Assembly (NCBI GenBank): GCA_036260935.1 | Contig: DATALQ010000018.1 | Coordinates: forward strand, 147,369 to 211,368 | Source of the DNA: JAEYOM01 sp036260935 | GTDB lineage: Bacteria > Bacillota > Clostridia > Acetivibrionales > DTU013 | Direction: 5' to 3' | DNA length: 64,000 nt | Shown: in pieces, positions 33,500 to 42,352 of the stretch | How positions within the stretch are numbered: position 1 is the stretch's first letter | Layout: each line of letters begins with the position of its first letter | Notes under the pieces: generated by a model | The model's database searches: none | The model's input: the letters and a program-made list of their open reading frames with translations, nothing else | What the model was told of the DNA's origin: nothing | Translations under genes and position numbers: made by a program

Positions 33500-33949
33500 A
33501 TGATAAATAGATTTGATACTATAAAGGAGAAGACTTTTGGTAAGGCAAAAGAGGGCATAAATTATTATGAAAGAGTAGGAGTCTATGGTATTGTTTTTAA
33601 TGATATTGGTCAAGTTGCAATAATGGAAAGTCCTTATGGTTATTTTTTGCCAGGAGGCGGCTTGGAGCAAAATGAGACGCTGGAAGAATGTCTTGCTAGA
33701 GAATTTAAAGAAGAATTGGGTTGCGGCATATCTATAAAGAAATTTATTGGGAAAGCAACAAAATACTATTATTCTGAGGTCTCTAAACAATATAGACATC
33801 CAATAGGCTATTTTTACCTTGTGAGTACGGATATACAAGTAATTAATTCAATAGAAAGGGATCAAGTATTGCTTTGGATGGATTCTCATGAATGTATAAA
33901 ACAAATGCATGAGCATCAAGTATGGGCAATAGAAAAAGCGCGACAATGA
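33500..33949 (+). CDS. Nudix hydrolase
   Basis: 149 residues. The Nudix box is complete as GGGLEQNETLEECLAREF followed by KEELG, matching GX5EX7REUXEEXGU. The fold would hydrolyse a nucleoside-diphosphate-linked compound; the substrate is not predictable. GAGGGGAAAG precedes the ATG. Its stop overlaps the start of the HAD gene (ATGA), so the two are translated together. Confidence 0.9.
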   Translation: MINRFDTIKEKTFGKAKEGINYYERVGVYGIVFNDIGQVAIMESPYGYFLPGGGLEQNETLEECLAREFKEELGCGISIKKFIGKATKYYYSEVSKQYRHPIGYFYLVSTDIQVINSIERDQVLLWMDSHECIKQMHEHQVWAIEKARQ

Positions 33950-34635
33950 ATAAAGTAATATTTTGGGATTTCCACGGGACGTTGGCATACAATGATTGGA
34001 TGATAAGCAAAGCATTATATAAAGTATTACAAGAAAATGAACCTGATTGCAACATAAGTATTGATCAGATCAAAAAAACGCCTATCTTAGGATTCCCATG
34101 GCATAATCCTGAGAAAGAGTATCTGAATTTGACAAAACCTGAAGCATGGTGGGAATTAGCAGAAAAAATATTATCGGATGTTTATACAGGCTTAGATATA
34201 GATGATGAGAAAGCAAAATTATATGCGTCCAAAGCTCATTATGAGCTAGTAAAATCGGATGAATTCAAACTATATGATGACACAATTGAAGTTCTTAAAC
34301 ATTTTAACTGCAAAGGATACTTCAATGTTATTTTATCAAATCATATACCAGAATTACCTGATATAGCGAAACAATTAGGATTGGGAGATTATATACATGC
34401 ATGCATATCTTCGGCCAATATTGGTTTTGAGAAACCTAATCCACGAATTTATGAGTATGCCTTGAATAAAGTAAATCATCCGAAAGTGTCTTGGATGGTA
34501 GGAGATAGTATGGAATGCGATGTGAAAGGCCCGGAAGCTGTTGGAATAAAAGGTGTTCTTGTTAGGAGTGATAATAAGTATGGCACTGAATATTACTCAA
34601 AAGACCTAGTAGGTCTGAAGGAAATTATACTATAG
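33946..34635 (+). CDS. HAD-superfamily hydrolase
   Basis: About 229 residues starting at the ATG that overlaps the Nudix stop; the longer frame from 33922 lies inside the Nudix gene. HAD motif I reads FWDFHGTLAYND (nucleophile Asp), motif II ILSNH, motif III FEKPNPRIYEYAL (Lys) and motif IV WMVGDSMECDVKG. The alpha-helical cap fits phosphoglycolate- or nucleotidase-like phosphatases. Coupling to the Nudix gene suggests sequential steps, for example nucleotide cleavage then dephosphorylation. Confidence 0.88.
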   Translation: MNKVIFWDFHGTLAYNDWMISKALYKVLQENEPDCNISIDQIKKTPILGFPWHNPEKEYLNLTKPEAWWELAEKILSDVYTGLDIDDEKAKLYASKAHYELVKSDEFKLYDDTIEVLKHFNCKGYFNVILSNHIPELPDIAKQLGLGDYIHACISSANIGFEKPNPRIYEYALNKVNHPKVSWMVGDSMECDVKGPEAVGIKGVLVRSDNKYGTEYYSKDLVGLKEIIL

Positions 34636-34736
34636 ACAATCGGGGTGCGAGCACCGCCAGGGAGAAGGGCTTCGCGGGTCACAGCTCATCGGCGTCGCGA
34701 CTGCTGAGACGTTATGCGATATGCCATCCATCAACG

Positions 34737-34761
34737 TCGCCCGGGCTCCGCCGTCGGGCGA
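34737..34761. repeat. GC-rich hairpin, copy 2
   Basis: TCGCCCG (34737-34743) pairs with CGGGCGA (34755-34761). It lies in a 125-base GC-rich island (34640-34765) between two AT-rich genes. The loop and flank share CGGGCTCCG with the palindrome at 32850-32877. Confidence 0.45.
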
Positions 34762-34849
34762 TATATTGCACTCTGTGTAATGGTTGGAAAGTGTTAACTG
34801 GAGATTATTTTGTACTATATACAACAGCTAAGAAAGAGGAGTTCAGTAT

Positions 34850-35704
34850 ATGGATAATGAAGTTAAAACAAATATTCTGCAATATTTAGACGGAATACCA
34901 ATTCGCCTTAAAGAACCTTTTAATCTCGACTTTCTCCATCAATATGGAACTATGTTTAAGATTTACGATACTCAATCTTCTGGAAACCTGTGCTTTGGGT
35001 TCAAAAAAGAAGGGAAAAGGTACTTTATCAAATTTGCAGGCGCAAAAACAATAAATGATCATGATTTACCTGTTGAAGATGCTATTGCCAGACTTAAGGC
35101 GGCTGTTACTAAATATAGGGAACTGTCACATCCCTCATTGATTCACCTGATAAAGGCTGAGGAAATCAGTAATGGGTTCGCTATTGTTTTCGATTGGGAG
35201 GACGGCGGAAGCATTGGTGATCTAAACCCTTCACTGCGCGAACGTTTTCTATCACTGCCAATAGGCAAAAGAATGAGGGTATTTGAAGAAATTCTTAGCT
35301 TTCACGCGCATGTTGCACGATGCGGTTATGTCGCTATCGATTTTAATGACAACAGCATACTATATGATTTCGATAGTGACAAAGTCATAATCTGTGACAT
35401 TGATTTCTATGCAAAGCAGTCATATATGAATGGCATGGGGAGTATTTTCGGAATCAAATCTCTTATGGCTCCAGAGGAATTTCGGTGCGCAGCCTTACTG
35501 GATGAAGTCACCAATGTATACACAATGGGCGCAACGGCGTTCATGCTGTTTTCGAACTACGACCGTTCACCAGAGGCATGGCCGTTGGATGGGAAACTGT
35601 ATAGTGTGGTCAAAAGGGCTGTGAGCGATACACGTATCCAGCGACAGCAGTCAATTAGACAATTGATGGAGGAATGGAATGCGGCAAAGAATAATGAATT
35701 GTAA
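34850..35704 (+). CDS. protein kinase-like / phosphotransferase-fold protein
   Basis: 284 residues. It follows the Ser/Thr kinase outline: KEGKRYFIKFAGAK with the ATP-binding Lys, a catalytic-loop block GYVAIDFNDNSILYD (Asp and Asn in the expected places), and IICDIDFY where DFG would be (DID). A C-lobe follows with MAPEEF, resembling the APE motif. It may phosphorylate a protein or a small molecule, as aminoglycoside kinases do. AAGAGGAG precedes the ATG. It is AT-rich and last in the accessory run. Confidence 0.75.
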   Translation: MDNEVKTNILQYLDGIPIRLKEPFNLDFLHQYGTMFKIYDTQSSGNLCFGFKKEGKRYFIKFAGAKTINDHDLPVEDAIARLKAAVTKYRELSHPSLIHLIKAEEISNGFAIVFDWEDGGSIGDLNPSLRERFLSLPIGKRMRVFEEILSFHAHVARCGYVAIDFNDNSILYDFDSDKVIICDIDFYAKQSYMNGMGSIFGIKSLMAPEEFRCAALLDEVTNVYTMGATAFMLFSNYDRSPEAWPLDGKLYSVVKRAVSDTRIQRQQSIRQLMEEWNAAKNNEL

Positions 35705-35708
35705 GCGT

Positions 35709-35750
35709 AGCAGGCCCGAAGCTGAAGTCGGCTTCGATTTGCTGGATTTT
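35709..35750. terminator. weak hairpin between convergent genes
   Basis: CGAAGC (35717-35722) pairs with GCTTCG (35731-35736) with partial extension AGCA/TGCT, then GGATTTTTC. It probably ends transcription of the kinase-like gene and possibly the phosphorylase gene from the other side. Confidence 0.45.
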
Positions 35751-35754
35751 TCAT

Positions 35755-38151
35755 TCAACCCATCACCACATCCACCTTGTTTACCGTGCCTTCCGCCTGA
35801 GGTGCAATCGGTCCGTTTACTGCACGCCCGTTCAGTGTGACTGAGAGGATGCCCTTCTGGGCGCCCTTCGGGTTTTTCACAGATATTTTATATACGGCGC
35901 CGCGCCATGTGCGCGATACTTCGAAGCTCTTCCAGTCAGACGGTATGCAGGGATCTACCGTGAGCCCTTCGTAACCTGGCCGTATGCCGAGCATATAGTG
36001 CGTCGTGGCAAAATAAGCCCAGCCCGCGGTGCCGGTGAGCCAGGGATGCCTTGCCCTGCCATGGGCGGTATGGTCCCTGCCCATCACGAACTGGCAGTAA
36101 GAATAGGGCTCGGATTGCCGTACTTCTATCCTGTCATTCTGGTTGTAGGGCAGCAGTGCGTCATAAAACTTCATTGCGCGGTCGCCTCTCCCGAGAATGC
36201 ATTCCGCCGCCCATGCCCAAGGGTTCGGATGGCTGAATATCGCGCCGTTTTCCTTGATGCCCCTGTAAACCCTCGTCACAAAGCCTATATCGTCGTTGGG
36301 GGTGGAAAACGAAGGCCAGACCAGATGCAGACCGTATCCCGAGTAAAGGTGCTCATCTACGGCATCCATGCAACTCAGCGCTTTTTCATGCGAAGCCGCG
36401 CCGGAAATGACTGCCCAAGTATTGGATTCCAGGTGCACCTTGCCCTCGGTGTCCTTTTGAGTCCCTATTTTCGCACCCTTGGCCGTTATGCCCCTTATGT
36501 ACCATTTGCCGTCCCAAAGAACCTCTTCGCAGGCTTTGTTTACCTTTAACGCTATAGCCTTGTATTTTGCGGCCTCCGCCTTTTTCCCGAGGAATACGGA
36601 AGCCTCGATGAATGCCATGAGCGCCCAGAAATGCAGGAAGGATACCAGTGCGCTCTCGCCGCCGCCCAGGTTCAGGCAGTCGTTCCAGTCAGCCCGCAGG
36701 CCCTTGCAAATGCCGTTCTCTCCGACCTGTTCCGCTGAGAAATCAAGTATGCGTTTCATATGTTCATATACCGATGCTTCGCCCCCGTCCGCAAATGTAA
36801 CGGGCAGATCGAAGAAGGATGTATCCCCGGTTTCCTTTACATACTCGCATATAGAAGGCACGAGCCACAGCGCGTCGTCCGAACAAGTATCCTTTAAACC
36901 GTGTATCACGTCCTTCAGATCGGGGACTGGAACAACGGTAGGCGATTTGAACGGCGGCTTCGGCGGTTTCTCGGGATTGAAAAGCTCAGGCTCGAACAGG
37001 TGCAGGCCGTAACCTGCATTTGTCAGGCCGCGGAGGAGTTCGATCAGACGCTGCCTGGTTTTGCCCGGATTAGAGTGGGGTACGCACATGGCGTCCTGTG
37101 CAGTGTCGCGGTACCCGAGGCCAGTCCTGCCCCCGACCTCGATAAAGGAGGCGAACCTTGACCATACCACGTTTGTTTCGGCCTGATACAGCGTCCATAT
37201 ATTTGTCATCGTGTCCATGCCCGGATGCGGTGTGCTGCATTGAAGCACTGACAGCTTTTTGTCCCAGTAGAGTCTTAGTTCTTCAAAAGCCTTGTCGACA
37301 TTCCCGACATCGGCGTATTTGCTGCGCATTTTCCTGCCGTCGTCTCTTCCTCCTATGCCGAGCATATATATGAGCCTTGTCTTCTGTCCCGGAGCCAGCG
37401 TGAGCTTTTTGTGGAGCGAAGCGCAGTGGTTGCCTCCGAGTTCGGTACTTCCGCTGCAACATCCGCGTTCAACGGCTATCGGGTCGTCCTCGGTCCTGTA
37501 TCTACCAATGAAGCTGTCGCGCACGCAGTCATAGCCGTCCGGATCGAAGTTCGAAGTAAAATAATGATAACCCTCGGGATCATAAAACAGATCAAATTCG
37601 ATTATGCCGTCCTTGTAGCTTGTTCCGCTGGAATACAGGCTCATCTGAAGGTTTTGGTTATCTATATCGATGTGCTCGAATGAGAATTCGAGATATGAAA
37701 ATACACTGATATTGCGCGGCTTCCCGCTTTCGTTGACGATTTCGACATCCCACAGTTCAGCATCATCTCCGATCGGTATGAACAGCAACTGGGACGCGTT
37801 TATTCCATTGTAACCGCATAGAAATTTGGAGTAGGACAGGCCGTGGCGGCACTGATAATTTGCCTTGTCCAGGTTTTTTCCCACAGGCTGCCATGAAACC
37901 GACCAGTAATCTCCCGTATCGTCATCGCGGAGATAAACGTAATGTCCGGGCCTGTCGAGCGGAATACCGTTCTGCCTGAAACGGGTGATCCTGTGATACT
38001 GGGAAGACTTGAAAAAGCTGTAACCTCCCGCGTTATGCGAAATAACGGTGCAGAGGTCCTCCGTGCCAAGGTAATTGGTCCATGATACCGGTACATCCGG
38101 GCGCTCTATGACATATTCCCTGTTTTCATTATCGAAATAACCGTAACGCAT
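35755..38151 (-). CDS. chbP: GH94 N,N'-diacetylchitobiose phosphorylase
   Basis: 798 residues, the length of characterised chitobiose phosphorylases. It begins MRYGYFDNENREYVIERPDV and keeps the family blocks SHNAGGYSFF, GRTGLGYRDTAQDA, IHGLKDTCSDDALWL, and GLRADWNDCLNLGGG, whose Asp near residue 490 fits the general acid. The whole chain looks closer to chitobiose than to cellobiose phosphorylase as I remember these sequences. It uses phosphate to split diacetylchitobiose into GlcNAc-1-phosphate and GlcNAc in the cytoplasm, saving ATP. GGGGAGG precedes the ATG. It is divergent from a GntR regulator and an amino-sugar operon, which supports the substrate. Confidence 0.9.
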   Translation of the reverse strand: MRYGYFDNENREYVIERPDVPVSWTNYLGTEDLCTVISHNAGGYSFFKSSQYHRITRFRQNGIPLDRPGHYVYLRDDDTGDYWSVSWQPVGKNLDKANYQCRHGLSYSKFLCGYNGINASQLLFIPIGDDAELWDVEIVNESGKPRNISVFSYLEFSFEHIDIDNQNLQMSLYSSGTSYKDGIIEFDLFYDPEGYHYFTSNFDPDGYDCVRDSFIGRYRTEDDPIAVERGCCSGSTELGGNHCASLHKKLTLAPGQKTRLIYMLGIGGRDDGRKMRSKYADVGNVDKAFEELRLYWDKKLSVLQCSTPHPGMDTMTNIWTLYQAETNVVWSRFASFIEVGGRTGLGYRDTAQDAMCVPHSNPGKTRQRLIELLRGLTNAGYGLHLFEPELFNPEKPPKPPFKSPTVVPVPDLKDVIHGLKDTCSDDALWLVPSICEYVKETGDTSFFDLPVTFADGGEASVYEHMKRILDFSAEQVGENGICKGLRADWNDCLNLGGGESALVSFLHFWALMAFIEASVFLGKKAEAAKYKAIALKVNKACEEVLWDGKWYIRGITAKGAKIGTQKDTEGKVHLESNTWAVISGAASHEKALSCMDAVDEHLYSGYGLHLVWPSFSTPNDDIGFVTRVYRGIKENGAIFSHPNPWAWAAECILGRGDRAMKFYDALLPYNQNDRIEVRQSEPYSYCQFVMGRDHTAHGRARHPWLTGTAGWAYFATTHYMLGIRPGYEGLTVDPCIPSDWKSFEVSRTWRGAVYKISVKNPKGAQKGILSVTLNGRAVNGPIAPQAEGTVNKVDVVMG

Positions 38152-38366
38152 TTTAACCTCCCCAAATTCGATCAGGCCCCTTTAGCAAGAATTGAAGGCC
38201 GCCCGGCGTCTCCCGACTTTAATCCGACTATAAAAATTATAATATCGAGAACCCTATAATAAAATAGTCTGCCTTGTCATTAATTGTTCAATTTTGGTGT
38301 GCCTGACTCTTTACTTGGCTGCGCAAATTGAGTATATTTTAAATGTAGAACTTAGCGAGGTAGAAA

Positions 38367-39098
38367 ATGTATATCGACAAGAAGAGTCCTATACCCGTTT
38401 ATTTTCAACTAAAAAATATTGTCCTGGACAAGATCAAAAACGGAGAATACCAGGAAGGCAGCCTTATACCATCCGAACGCGACCTGGGCGAAAACCTGGG
38501 CATTAGCCGTATGACAGTGCGCCAGGCCCTTAACCAGCTGGTATCCGAAGGCGTTTTATACCGTGAAAAAGGGAAGGGTACCTTTGTATCCAAGAGCAAG
38601 ATAGTACAAAGAAACATCATGAGCTTCTCGGAGACTGTCAGGAAAAAGGGGCTCGTGCCTTCGACCAACGTCCTTGACTTTGCAAAGGTCACAAACAGGC
38701 CGGATATAATGGAAATACTCGAACTGAACGGGAACGAAGGCCTCTACTGCGTAAAGAGGCTCAGGCTTGCAAATGATCAGCCGATAGCAATCGAAGAGGT
38801 TTTCATACCTGAAAGATATTGTCCGCATCTTGACAAGCATGACCTGAAAATGTCACTGTATACGCTGCTCAAGGAAGAATATTCGCTTTCGGTGAATTAC
38901 ATGGACAGCTCAGTTGAAGCGGCCAAAGCTTCAAAGGAGGAAAGGAAGCTCCTCGGGCTGGCGGATAATACTCCCGTCCTGCGAATTTCCAGTATCAGCT
39001 ATAATGAAGCAGGAGTCAAACTTCTGCATCAGAAGGATGTCTACCGCTCCGACGAATACAATTACAACGTCAGGATCTTCGTCAACCGCGAAGCATAG
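38367..39098 (+). CDS. GntR-family HutC/NagR-type transcriptional regulator
   Basis: 243 residues. A winged helix (YFQLKNIVLDKIKNGEYQEG, SERDLGENLGISRMTVRQAL) is joined to a UTRA effector domain (from about 90; SFSETVRKKGLVPSTNVL). NagR/DasR proteins of this class bind glucosamine-6-phosphate or GlcNAc-6-phosphate and release operators of amino-sugar genes. GCGAGG precedes the ATG. It lies between the divergent phosphorylase gene and the SIS/PIG-L pair, which it probably controls through palindromes at 39192-39215. Confidence 0.92.
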   Translation: MYIDKKSPIPVYFQLKNIVLDKIKNGEYQEGSLIPSERDLGENLGISRMTVRQALNQLVSEGVLYREKGKGTFVSKSKIVQRNIMSFSETVRKKGLVPSTNVLDFAKVTNRPDIMEILELNGNEGLYCVKRLRLANDQPIAIEEVFIPERYCPHLDKHDLKMSLYTLLKEEYSLSVNYMDSSVEAAKASKEERKLLGLADNTPVLRISSISYNEAGVKLLHQKDVYRSDEYNYNVRIFVNREA

Positions 39099-39191
39099 AG
39101 TGCCGTTTGACAGAACAGACATAGCAGACATTCAAGAAACTCAAAATATATATTGATCGATGTAAAGTAATGTGATATATTTGAAATAAGA

Positions 39192-39215
39192 GGTATATAC
39201 CACTATACAAGTATA
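39192..39215. promoter_or_regulatory. overlapping palindromes, candidate GntR operator
   Basis: GGTATATACC (39192-39201) and TATACAAGTATA (39204-39215) are both inverted repeats rich in TATAC/GTATA steps, 40 bases upstream of the SIS gene's ATG at 39255. Operators of GntR/UTRA regulators often have this form. Confidence 0.5.
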
Positions 39216-39254
39216 CCAATAATATTGATCCAAGGATTAGAAAAAGAAATTGGA

Positions 39255-40352
39255 ATGAATAAAGCTGGACTAATAACAGGATCAAAGAATCCGGATGGAC
39301 TGGGGGCTGAACATATGGTTTTGATGTGGGAAGAGATCCTCGAAGGACCGAATACCATAAAAAGGTGCATGGAGAATAACAGGCGGCAGCTTGGCAGAAT
39401 AGTTGAAAGTATACGCGAGTCAGGGGCGGATAAGATCATGATCGCCGCAAGGGGTACCTCGGACCATGCTGCAGTATACGCAAAGTACATAATGGAAACC
39501 ACTCTAGGAATACCTGTCTCACTGGCTGCTCCGTCCGTATTCACCATGTATCACTGTAGGTTGAAACTTGACAAGACCCTTGTAATAGGAATTTCACAGT
39601 CGGGAAAGGCCGCCGACGTACTGGAAGTGATCAGATCGGCCAACGCTTCCGGTGCATTGACGGTCAGTATTACGAATTTCTCCGATTCGCCGCTTGCTAC
39701 TGAAACCAGGTATCATCTGGACTGCAGCGCTGGGCTTGAAAAAAGTGTAGCCGCAACAAAGACCTTCCTCGCACAGATTACTCTGCTTGCAGCTTTGACG
39801 GCCGAATGGTCGGGAAATGCAGAAATGCTTGGAAAGCTTCAAAGTATTCCTGACAAAATAGAAAAATTGATCTCCGACTCGGGGGAGATAGCTGAAAAGG
39901 TGCAGCGTTACCGCTACATGGAGGAATGCTTCGTCCTTGCCAGAGGGGTCAACTATGCCATAGCTCTCGAGAGCGCGCTCAAAATACAGGAAACCTGTTA
40001 TGTCAGGGCAAAAGCTTATGCTACTTCGGATTTCTATCACGGTCCGTATGCAATGATTGAAAATGGGATGCCGGTATTCGTATTTGCGCCAAGCGGGCCG
40101 TCCCTCGGCGACGTTAAGGAGATGATCGGAAGGCTGAAGGAAAGCGGAGCCGAATTGATCGTCATATCGGACGTCGAGGAGTTGAAGGCTCAGGGCGATT
40201 GCTCGTTCTCCGTCCCCGGTATTGGAGATGACGTATTCTCGCCTTTTTATAATGTTGCGATTGCGCAGATGTTCGCCTGCAGACTGGCTCTGGCAAAAGG
40301 GCTCAACCCAGACAGCCCGAGGTCCCTGTCAAAGGTGACCATTACGAAATAA
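39255..40352 (+). CDS. double-SIS sugar isomerase/deaminase (GlmS-like isomerase domain)
   Basis: About 365 residues with two SIS domains. Visible are IMIAARGTSDHAAVYAKYI, IGISQSGKAADVLEVI, SVAATKTFLAQI, LARGVNYAIALESALKIQE and the end LNPDSPRSLSKVTITK, all as in the isomerase half of GlmS. The glutaminase domain is missing, as in stand-alone glucosamine-6-phosphate deaminases or AgaS-like enzymes. It likely converts glucosamine-6-phosphate to fructose-6-phosphate plus ammonia. The start is uncertain: TTG 39225, ATG 39255 and ATG 39315 (with GGGGG upstream) are all possible. It is followed 21 bases later by a deacetylase gene. Confidence 0.85.
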   Translation: MNKAGLITGSKNPDGLGAEHMVLMWEEILEGPNTIKRCMENNRRQLGRIVESIRESGADKIMIAARGTSDHAAVYAKYIMETTLGIPVSLAAPSVFTMYHCRLKLDKTLVIGISQSGKAADVLEVIRSANASGALTVSITNFSDSPLATETRYHLDCSAGLEKSVAATKTFLAQITLLAALTAEWSGNAEMLGKLQSIPDKIEKLISDSGEIAEKVQRYRYMEECFVLARGVNYAIALESALKIQETCYVRAKAYATSDFYHGPYAMIENGMPVFVFAPSGPSLGDVKEMIGRLKESGAELIVISDVEELKAQGDCSFSVPGIGDDVFSPFYNVAIAQMFACRLALAKGLNPDSPRSLSKVTITK

Positions 40353-40373
40353 TATGGCTTGGAGGCTTAATAA

Positions 40374-41222
40374 ATGAAACTCAAAAACACCAGCGCTGAG
40401 ATATATGTTCCCGATAATATGAATATCGGGGATGCTGTCAAAAGGACCACACATATGGCTATCTCCGCCCATCAGGATGATATCGAAATAATGGCCTACG
40501 ACGGCATCAGCCGCTGTTTCGGGAGGGAAGACCTGTGGTTCATGGCGGCAGTCGTCACGAACGGCGCCGGAAGCCCGAGAAACGGATTGTATGCCGATTA
40601 CACCGATGAGAGGATGCAGGACATAAGGAGGCTGGAGCAGAAAAAGGCAGCCTTTGTCGGAGAATATTCCGCGCTTGCCCTGCTGGATTATTCCAGTACC
40701 GAGGTCAAGGATCCGGGCAATGCGGATGTTTCGGAAGAAATAAGGAAACTTGTGCTGGCGGCAAGCCCCAGGGTGATCTACACGCACAATCTCGCTGACA
40801 AGCACGATACTCATGTTGCCACCGCTTTAAGGGTCATAAGAGCGCTGCGCTTGCTTCCCGAAGAGGCGCTGCCGGACAAGGTCTACGGCTGCGAAGTATG
40901 GAGGAACCTCGACTGGGTAATGGACAACGAGAAGGTAGCGTTCGATGTTTCCGGACATCCCAATATAGCAGATGCTTTGGTCGGAGTATTCGACTCCCAG
41001 ATCTGCGGCGGCAAGCGGTATGACCTTGCTACCCACGGCAGGCGGACACAGAACGCCACCTACTTCGAATCGCACGGGACCGACGGCGCCGACGCTTTAT
41101 CGTATGCGATGGACCTGACGCCTTTGATAAGGGATAGAGACCTCGTTATCGAAGACTACGTGACCGGGTACATCGACAGGTTCAAGGCCGACGTCCGCGA
41201 CAGATTGCTGAGAATGAAATGA
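40374..41222 (+). CDS. PIG-L/LmbE-family amino-sugar deacetylase
   Basis: 282 residues. The zinc-binding motif AISAHQDDIEIMA near 31-43 and the second His site ADKHDTHVATALRVI near 142-156 are typical of PIG-L deacetylases, which remove acetyl groups from GlcNAc-containing molecules. It acts in the cytoplasm, with no signal peptide. TGGAGG precedes the ATG. Next to the SIS enzyme it likely supplies deacetylated amino sugar for isomerisation and deamination. The precise substrate is open. Confidence 0.88.
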   Translation: MKLKNTSAEIYVPDNMNIGDAVKRTTHMAISAHQDDIEIMAYDGISRCFGREDLWFMAAVVTNGAGSPRNGLYADYTDERMQDIRRLEQKKAAFVGEYSALALLDYSSTEVKDPGNADVSEEIRKLVLAASPRVIYTHNLADKHDTHVATALRVIRALRLLPEEALPDKVYGCEVWRNLDWVMDNEKVAFDVSGHPNIADALVGVFDSQICGGKRYDLATHGRRTQNATYFESHGTDGADALSYAMDLTPLIRDRDLVIEDYVTGYIDRFKADVRDRLLRMK

Positions 41223-41268
41223 AGCCTGGTTCAGAGAACTGTAATCGTCAGCACCAGAGCATATATAA

Positions 41269-41310
41269 AGAACAGCCGCAGCCTACAAGACCGCGGCTGT
41301 TCTTTATTTT
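41269..41310 (+). terminator. intrinsic terminator after the amino-sugar operon
   Basis: Perfect 11-bp stem AGAACAGCCGC / GCGGCTGTTCT with a 13-base loop, followed by TTTATTTT. Confidence 0.88.
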
Positions 41311-41481
41311 CAGGAATCTTTTTTGAGTATTCGGTCAACGTTTCTGGAGTCAATCGTATGTCAAAATCCCGGACCTCAGTTTTTGTTTCTAGTAAAATCT
41401 GGTATAATATTAGAATGTTATATATTATTTTATAGTGTTTATTGTTACGTGCAATTAATTACTTTAAGGAGGGTACAAACG

Positions 41482-42165
41482 ATGGATCGGGACACCGAAG
41501 ATATCATAGAGAAAGAGATCACAGAGAAAGATATCGCAGAAGAAGAGACCCCAGAGAAAGAGATCACAAAAGAAGAGCCACCTGAAGAAGAGATCGCTGA
41601 GAGGGAGACTGCAGCGGCGCAAAACCCCGCGGAAGTTCAGCAGGCTTACGACACCGATGAAATCGTCAGGGAAAGAAAGCAGTCGGGAATGCAGATCGAT
41701 CCCAGATACAGCGGTATAGGCGGATGGCTGATCCTTGTCATGATCGGTTTGTTTGCTACCCCTATTAGGCTTTTATTTCTTTTTTTCAACGATTTACTAC
41801 CGATTTTCACCGATGGTACCCTTCAGCAGCTTACTTCTCCCGGAACAGAATTTTATCATCCTTTGTGGCTGCCCCTACTATTGTTTGAAGTATGCGGCAA
41901 CTCTTTCCTTGCCATTTTTGCAATAGTTCTTCTCGTCTTTTTTTTCAGGAGAAAGAAAGTACTGCCAAAGCTCATGGTGGTTATTTATGCTTCGAATATT
42001 CTATTTATTATGATAGATGAGATACTGTACAGCTTTATTCCCTTTATTGCGGCGCAAAGCGACCTGAGTTCGTATACGGAGCTTGTGAGGTCGATCATTA
42101 CGGGAGCTGTATGGATCCCGTATTTTTGCACCTCGGTCAGGGTTAAGTCCACATTTGTAAGATAA
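41482..42165 (+). CDS. DUF2569-like membrane protein with acidic N-terminal repeat
   Basis: About 227 residues starting at the ATG at 41482 after AAGGAGGG; the frame is open upstream to 41323 but lacks a ribosome site. Residues 1-65 are Glu/Lys/Ile-rich with a rough period (KEITEKDIAEEETPEKEITK) and probably form an acidic helical region in the cytoplasm. From about 72, GIGGWLILVMIGLFATPIRL begins a four-TM domain that fits DUF2569. Function unknown. It stands alone between two terminators or gaps. Confidence 0.75.
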   Translation: MDRDTEDIIEKEITEKDIAEEETPEKEITKEEPPEEEIAERETAAAQNPAEVQQAYDTDEIVRERKQSGMQIDPRYSGIGGWLILVMIGLFATPIRLLFLFFNDLLPIFTDGTLQQLTSPGTEFYHPLWLPLLLFEVCGNSFLAIFAIVLLVFFFRRKKVLPKLMVVIYASNILFIMIDEILYSFIPFIAAQSDLSSYTELVRSIITGAVWIPYFCTSVRVKSTFVR

Positions 42166-42352
42166 GCTCAGATACGCTGCCCAAATTCCCGGCTTGGGCA
42201 GGGCTGTCTGCGGATTGCTGGCTGATCATGCCACATGTATCAAAGTATTAAATGAGTAAATGCCACGGCTTGCAAACTTTTTACAATCCTGCTTCGTATT
42301 TATGATATAATATCACAAATGTAAGAAAATGTATGAAATGGGGTAGAGCTGA

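Noticed and set aside
32850..34761. Calling the hairpins true integron attC sites
   Set aside because: The consensus ends of attC do not match well and no integron integrase is in the window; kept only as a speculative cassette boundary.
36479..37534. Several long plus-strand frames opposite the phosphorylase gene
   Set aside because: They are shadows caused by the codon bias of the GH94 gene and show no family features.
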